This document shows, piece by piece, positions 39,748-42,076 of a DNA stretch of 42,076 nucleotides. Each line of letters begins with the position of its first letter. The stretch's first letter is position 1. Below the pieces are notes generated by a model, which saw only the letters and a program-made list of their open reading frames with translations, was not told the DNA's origin and made no database searches. The DNA comes from Sulfuritalea sp. (GTDB lineage: Bacteria > Pseudomonadota > Gammaproteobacteria > Burkholderiales > Rhodocyclaceae): positions 1-42,076 of the forward strand of contig JALNZB010000031.1 in assembly GCA_023229545.1 (NCBI GenBank), in the 5' to 3' direction. Position numbers and translations under genes: made by a program.

Positions 39748-41193
39748 TCAGGCCGCGTGGGCCGCTGCGGGTGCGAGTACCGGCGCATCATTGACAGCCT
39801 TGCCGCCCGCCATGGTCGCGAACATGTTGTAGACCATGATGAGCATGCCGCCGAGGAACAGCACTCCACCCAGCAGGCGAATGGTCCAGAACGGATAGGT
39901 CGCCTTGACCGACTCGACGAAGGAGTAGGTCAACGTGCCGTCCACGTTGGTGGCGCGCCACATCAGGCCCTGCATCACACCGGCAATCCACATCGAAGCG
40001 ATGTAGAGCACGATGCCGATGGTGGCGACCCAGAAATGCACCTCCATCAGCTTCTTCGAGGCCATTTCCTCTTTGCCGAACAGACGCGGCAGCATGTAGT
40101 AGGTGCAGCCGATGGCAATCATCGCCACCCAGCCCAGCGCGCCCGAATGCACGTGGCCGACGGTCCAGTCAGTGTAGTGCGACAGCGCGTTCACCGTCTT
40201 GACCGACATCATCGGGCCTTCGAAGGTCGACATGCCGTAGAAGGACAGCGAAGTGATCATGAACTTCAGGATCGGGTCGTCGCGCAGTTTGTGCCACGCG
40301 CCAGACAGGGTCATGATGCCGTTGATCATGCCGCCCCAGGAAGGCGCCAGCAGAATCAGCGAGAACAGCATGCCAAGGGACTGGGTCCAGTCCGGCAATG
40401 CCGTGTAGTGCAAGTGGTGCGGACCCGCCCACATGTAGGTAAAGACCAGGGCCCAGAAGTGCACCACCGACAGGCGGTAGGAGTAGATCGGGCGACCGGC
40501 CTGTTTCGGCACGAAGTAGTACATCATGCCGAGGAAGCCGGCGGTGAGGAAGAAGCCCACCGCGTTGTGGCCGTACCACCACTCGACCATCGCATCCTGC
40601 ACGCCGGCGTAGGCCGAGTAGGACTTGGGGGTCAGGATGCCGGAAGCCAGCACGGGAATCTCAGCGCTATTAACCAGGTGCAACACGGCGATGGTCAGGA
40701 TCATGCCGGCGAAGAACCAGTTCGACACGTAGATGTGCGGCGTCTTGCGTTTCATCAGGGTGCCGAAGAAGACCACGGCGTAGGAAACCCAGACCACGGT
40801 AATCAGGATGTCGATCGGCCACTCAAGCTCGGCGTACTCCTTGCCGGTGGTAAGACCCAGCGGAAGCGAGAGCGCGGCCAGCAGAATAATCAGTTGCCAG
40901 CCCCAGAAGGTGAAAGCCGCCAACCCCGGTGCGAACAGCGGTGTATGGCAGGTACGCTGCACCGAGTAGTAGGAAGTCGCGAAAAGCGAACAGCCGCCGA
41001 ACGCAAAAATGACCGCATTGGTGTGCAGCGGACGCAGCCGACCGTAGCTCAGAAACTCAACCACGTTCAACTCCGGCCAGACCAGTTGGGCGGCGATGAT
41101 GACGCCGACCAGCATGCCCACGATGCCCCAGATTACGGTCATCACAGCGAACTGGCGCACGACTTTGTAGTTGTAAGTCGCTTGCGATTGCAT
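39748..41193 (-). CDS. ccoN: cbb3 oxidase catalytic subunit CcoN
   Basis: 481 residues, twelve membrane helices. The His ligands of the hemes and CuB are seen in LHTNAVIFAFGG, WWYGHNAVGFFLTAG, GPHHLHYTALPDW and GHVHSGALGW. It reduces oxygen to water with high affinity and pumps protons. GAGGTGA precedes the ATG. The FNR box at 41301 lies 107 bases upstream. Confidence 0.97.
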   Translation of the reverse strand: MQSQATYNYKVVRQFAVMTVIWGIVGMLVGVIIAAQLVWPELNVVEFLSYGRLRPLHTNAVIFAFGGCSLFATSYYSVQRTCHTPLFAPGLAAFTFWGWQLIILLAALSLPLGLTTGKEYAELEWPIDILITVVWVSYAVVFFGTLMKRKTPHIYVSNWFFAGMILTIAVLHLVNSAEIPVLASGILTPKSYSAYAGVQDAMVEWWYGHNAVGFFLTAGFLGMMYYFVPKQAGRPIYSYRLSVVHFWALVFTYMWAGPHHLHYTALPDWTQSLGMLFSLILLAPSWGGMINGIMTLSGAWHKLRDDPILKFMITSLSFYGMSTFEGPMMSVKTVNALSHYTDWTVGHVHSGALGWVAMIAIGCTYYMLPRLFGKEEMASKKLMEVHFWVATIGIVLYIASMWIAGVMQGLMWRATNVDGTLTYSFVESVKATYPFWTIRLLGGVLFLGGMLIMVYNMFATMAGGKAVNDAPVLAPAAAHAA

Positions 41194-41300
41194 GATGGAT
41201 TCACCTCACTTTTGAAAAAAGAAACCGTCCACGACCCCGCGCTTGGTGCAACGCAGGGTACGAATTTTTCAGCAGATTACACGCGAAATTTCAGCGGTAT

Positions 41301-41314
41301 TTGATGCAGATCAA
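41301..41314 (-). promoter_or_regulatory. FNR box of the ccoNOQP operon
   Basis: TTGATGCAGATCAA, a perfect match to TTGAT-N4-ATCAA. TAATCT (minus strand, 41274-41279) sits as a -10 at the right distance for activation from -41.5. Confidence 0.85.
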
Positions 41315-41420
41315 AATATATCGCACTTAAAGATAAATAACAATATGGAAGAAATGGTTTATTGATCGATGAAAGCGTTTTCTCGGGTACGTTCCCCCAG
41401 GAAGAGTGTCGCGTCAGGCG

Positions 41421-41447
41421 AAAAAAAAGGGTGCGCAGCGCGCACCC
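41421..41447 (-). terminator. Rho-independent terminator of ccoIS
   Basis: Minus strand: GGGTGCGC, loop GCT, GCGCACCC, then eight T. It lies 67 bases past the ccoS stop. Together with the FNR box it fills the 41194-41514 gap, which has no gene. Confidence 0.88.
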
Positions 41448-41514
41448 CTAACCCCAACAGAGAGTCTTGGGCGACGGCGCGAGGCCATCACCATAAAACC
41501 CGTGGTAAGTATGG

Positions 41515-41724
41515 TTACTTGTCGCTGGCGGCGTCTTGATCTGAATCAATAGCGCTGCGTTTCTCCGGCTCCGGCGCCTGCGCCTTGTCGTCATCCATCA
41601 GGATGCGGTAACCGGGGCCTTCGAGATCCTCGAACTGCCCGCTCTTCAGCGACCACCAGAACATCGCCGCGATGATGAAGACAAAAAGCAGGGAAACCGG
41701 GATCAAAAGGTACAGGATGTCCAT
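41515..41724 (-). CDS. ccoS: cbb3 oxidase maturation protein CcoS
   Basis: 69 residues. MDILYLLIPVSLLFVFIIAA membrane helix, then FWWSLKSGQFEDLEGPGYRIL, the CcoS signature, and an acidic tail. It is needed for heme and copper insertion into CcoN. It begins 8 bases after the ccoI stop. Confidence 0.94.
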   Translation of the reverse strand: MDILYLLIPVSLLFVFIIAAMFWWSLKSGQFEDLEGPGYRILMDDDKAQAPEPEKRSAIDSDQDAASDK

Positions 41725-41732
41725 TCAGCACG

Positions 41733-42076
41733 TCACCGTCGTTGCAAGCGCAGGGCATTGAGAACCACCAGAAGCGAACTGGCCGACATGCCGATGCCGG
41801 CCATCCAGGGCGTCACCCAGCCGGTCATGGCCAGCGGGATCGCGAGAAAATTGTAGGCGAAAGCCCAAACCAGATTTTGTCTCACTATACGCACAGTGCG
41901 CCGCGCCAGCGCCAGCCCCTCGGGCAGGGCCAGCAAATTATTGCCGAGCAGCACGACATCGGCGTTGGCCCGCGCCAGATCGGCGCCCCCGCCCATGGCA
42001 ATCGATACCTGCGCCTGCGCCAGCACCGGAGCATCATTGACGCCATCGCCGACCGTGGCCACCGTCTCACCGGCCT
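41733..42076 (-). CDS. ccoI: Copper-transporting ATPase CcoI, C-terminal end (5' cut by window edge)
   Basis: Open to the right edge (frame from 42074), 113 residues visible. It has the hinge TVGDGVNDAPVLAQAQVSIAM, the GGGADLARANADVVLL segment and the last two membrane helices of a P1B-type ATPase. Its place before ccoS identifies CcoI/FixI, which supplies copper for cbb3 oxidase rather than detoxification. Confidence 0.88.
   Translation of the reverse strand, partial: AGETVATVGDGVNDAPVLAQAQVSIAMGGGADLARANADVVLLGNNLLALPEGLALARRTVRIVRQNLVWAFAYNFLAIPLAMTGWVTPWMAGIGMSASSLLVVLNALRLQRR

Noticed and set aside
39742..41304. 520-codon open frame on the plus strand opposite ccoN
   Set aside because: CcoN is unmistakable on the minus strand; the shadow is His/Gln/Arg-rich with no fold.

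Overview
The window reads as a chromosomal segment of a GC-rich betaproteobacterium that respires at low oxygen. It is probably a member of the Rhodocyclales or a close relative. The basis is a complete cbb3 oxidase operon with an FNR-type regulator and FNR boxes, class I PHA synthase, a nadE-glnB pair, and FixH, CcoG and DUF3149 genes in the usual betaproteobacterial order. The taxon is inferred; no rRNA is present.

Positions 1-10227 (plus strand) hold an accessory island that looks like a signalling or immune (conflict) system. It contains the 3' end of a TPR protein, then a patatin-like lipase with a TRAFs-binding domain and three membrane helices, then an SGNH hydrolase. These are followed by a TIR protein that overlaps a ParA/MinD-like ATPase fused to kinesin-light-chain TPRs. 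Next come a nucleoside-deoxyribosyltransferase-like/TRAFs-binding protein, a DUF4062 protein with two membrane helices, and a small membrane protein. The TRAFs-binding domain occurs twice, in two otherwise different proteins. The parts resemble the N-terminal half of animal ASK kinases coupled to TIR and lipase effectors.

Positions 10244-23748 are mostly core functions: glnB and nadE (minus), a Dps-like ferritin, a periplasmic rhodanese divergent from a NifX-like protein, and a secreted protein of unknown function whose 3' part overlaps an antisense fossil of a copper-chaperone gene. A CpxAR-like two-component system follows, with matching GTAAA-N5-GTAAA boxes in front of itself and of a calcium-binding EF-hand protein. 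Then come copA-copZ, an uncharacterised Cys-rich protein, a flavodoxin-like protein, and a pirin divergent from a LysR regulator.

Positions 23873-26994 are a small island of toxin-antitoxin genes (an orphan ParD beside a ParE remnant, and two HigBA-like modules) with an HNH endonuclease.

Positions 27083-42076 are the microaerobic/anaerobic respiration region. It holds a TauE/DsbD-like membrane protein, hemN, fnr, SirB2, a second Crp/Fnr regulator, and a hemerythrin-DUF2249-oxidase-like membrane protein operon. It continues with phaC, an FNR-controlled universal stress protein, and the minus-strand set ccoI-ccoS, ccoN-ccoO-ccoQ-ccoP, ccoG-fixH-DUF3149. Crp/Fnr-type boxes lie before ccoN, between hemN and fnr, before uspA and before the hemerythrin operon. 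CcoP is unusual: its second heme-binding motif has lost the first cysteine.

A 14-base word, CGCCAGCGCCGACT, occurs eleven times on both strands. It lies mostly just after stop codons and also inside the TPR-coding repeats, and it is probably a genome-specific dispersed element. No rRNA, tRNA, CRISPR array, insertion sequence or phage genes were recognised.
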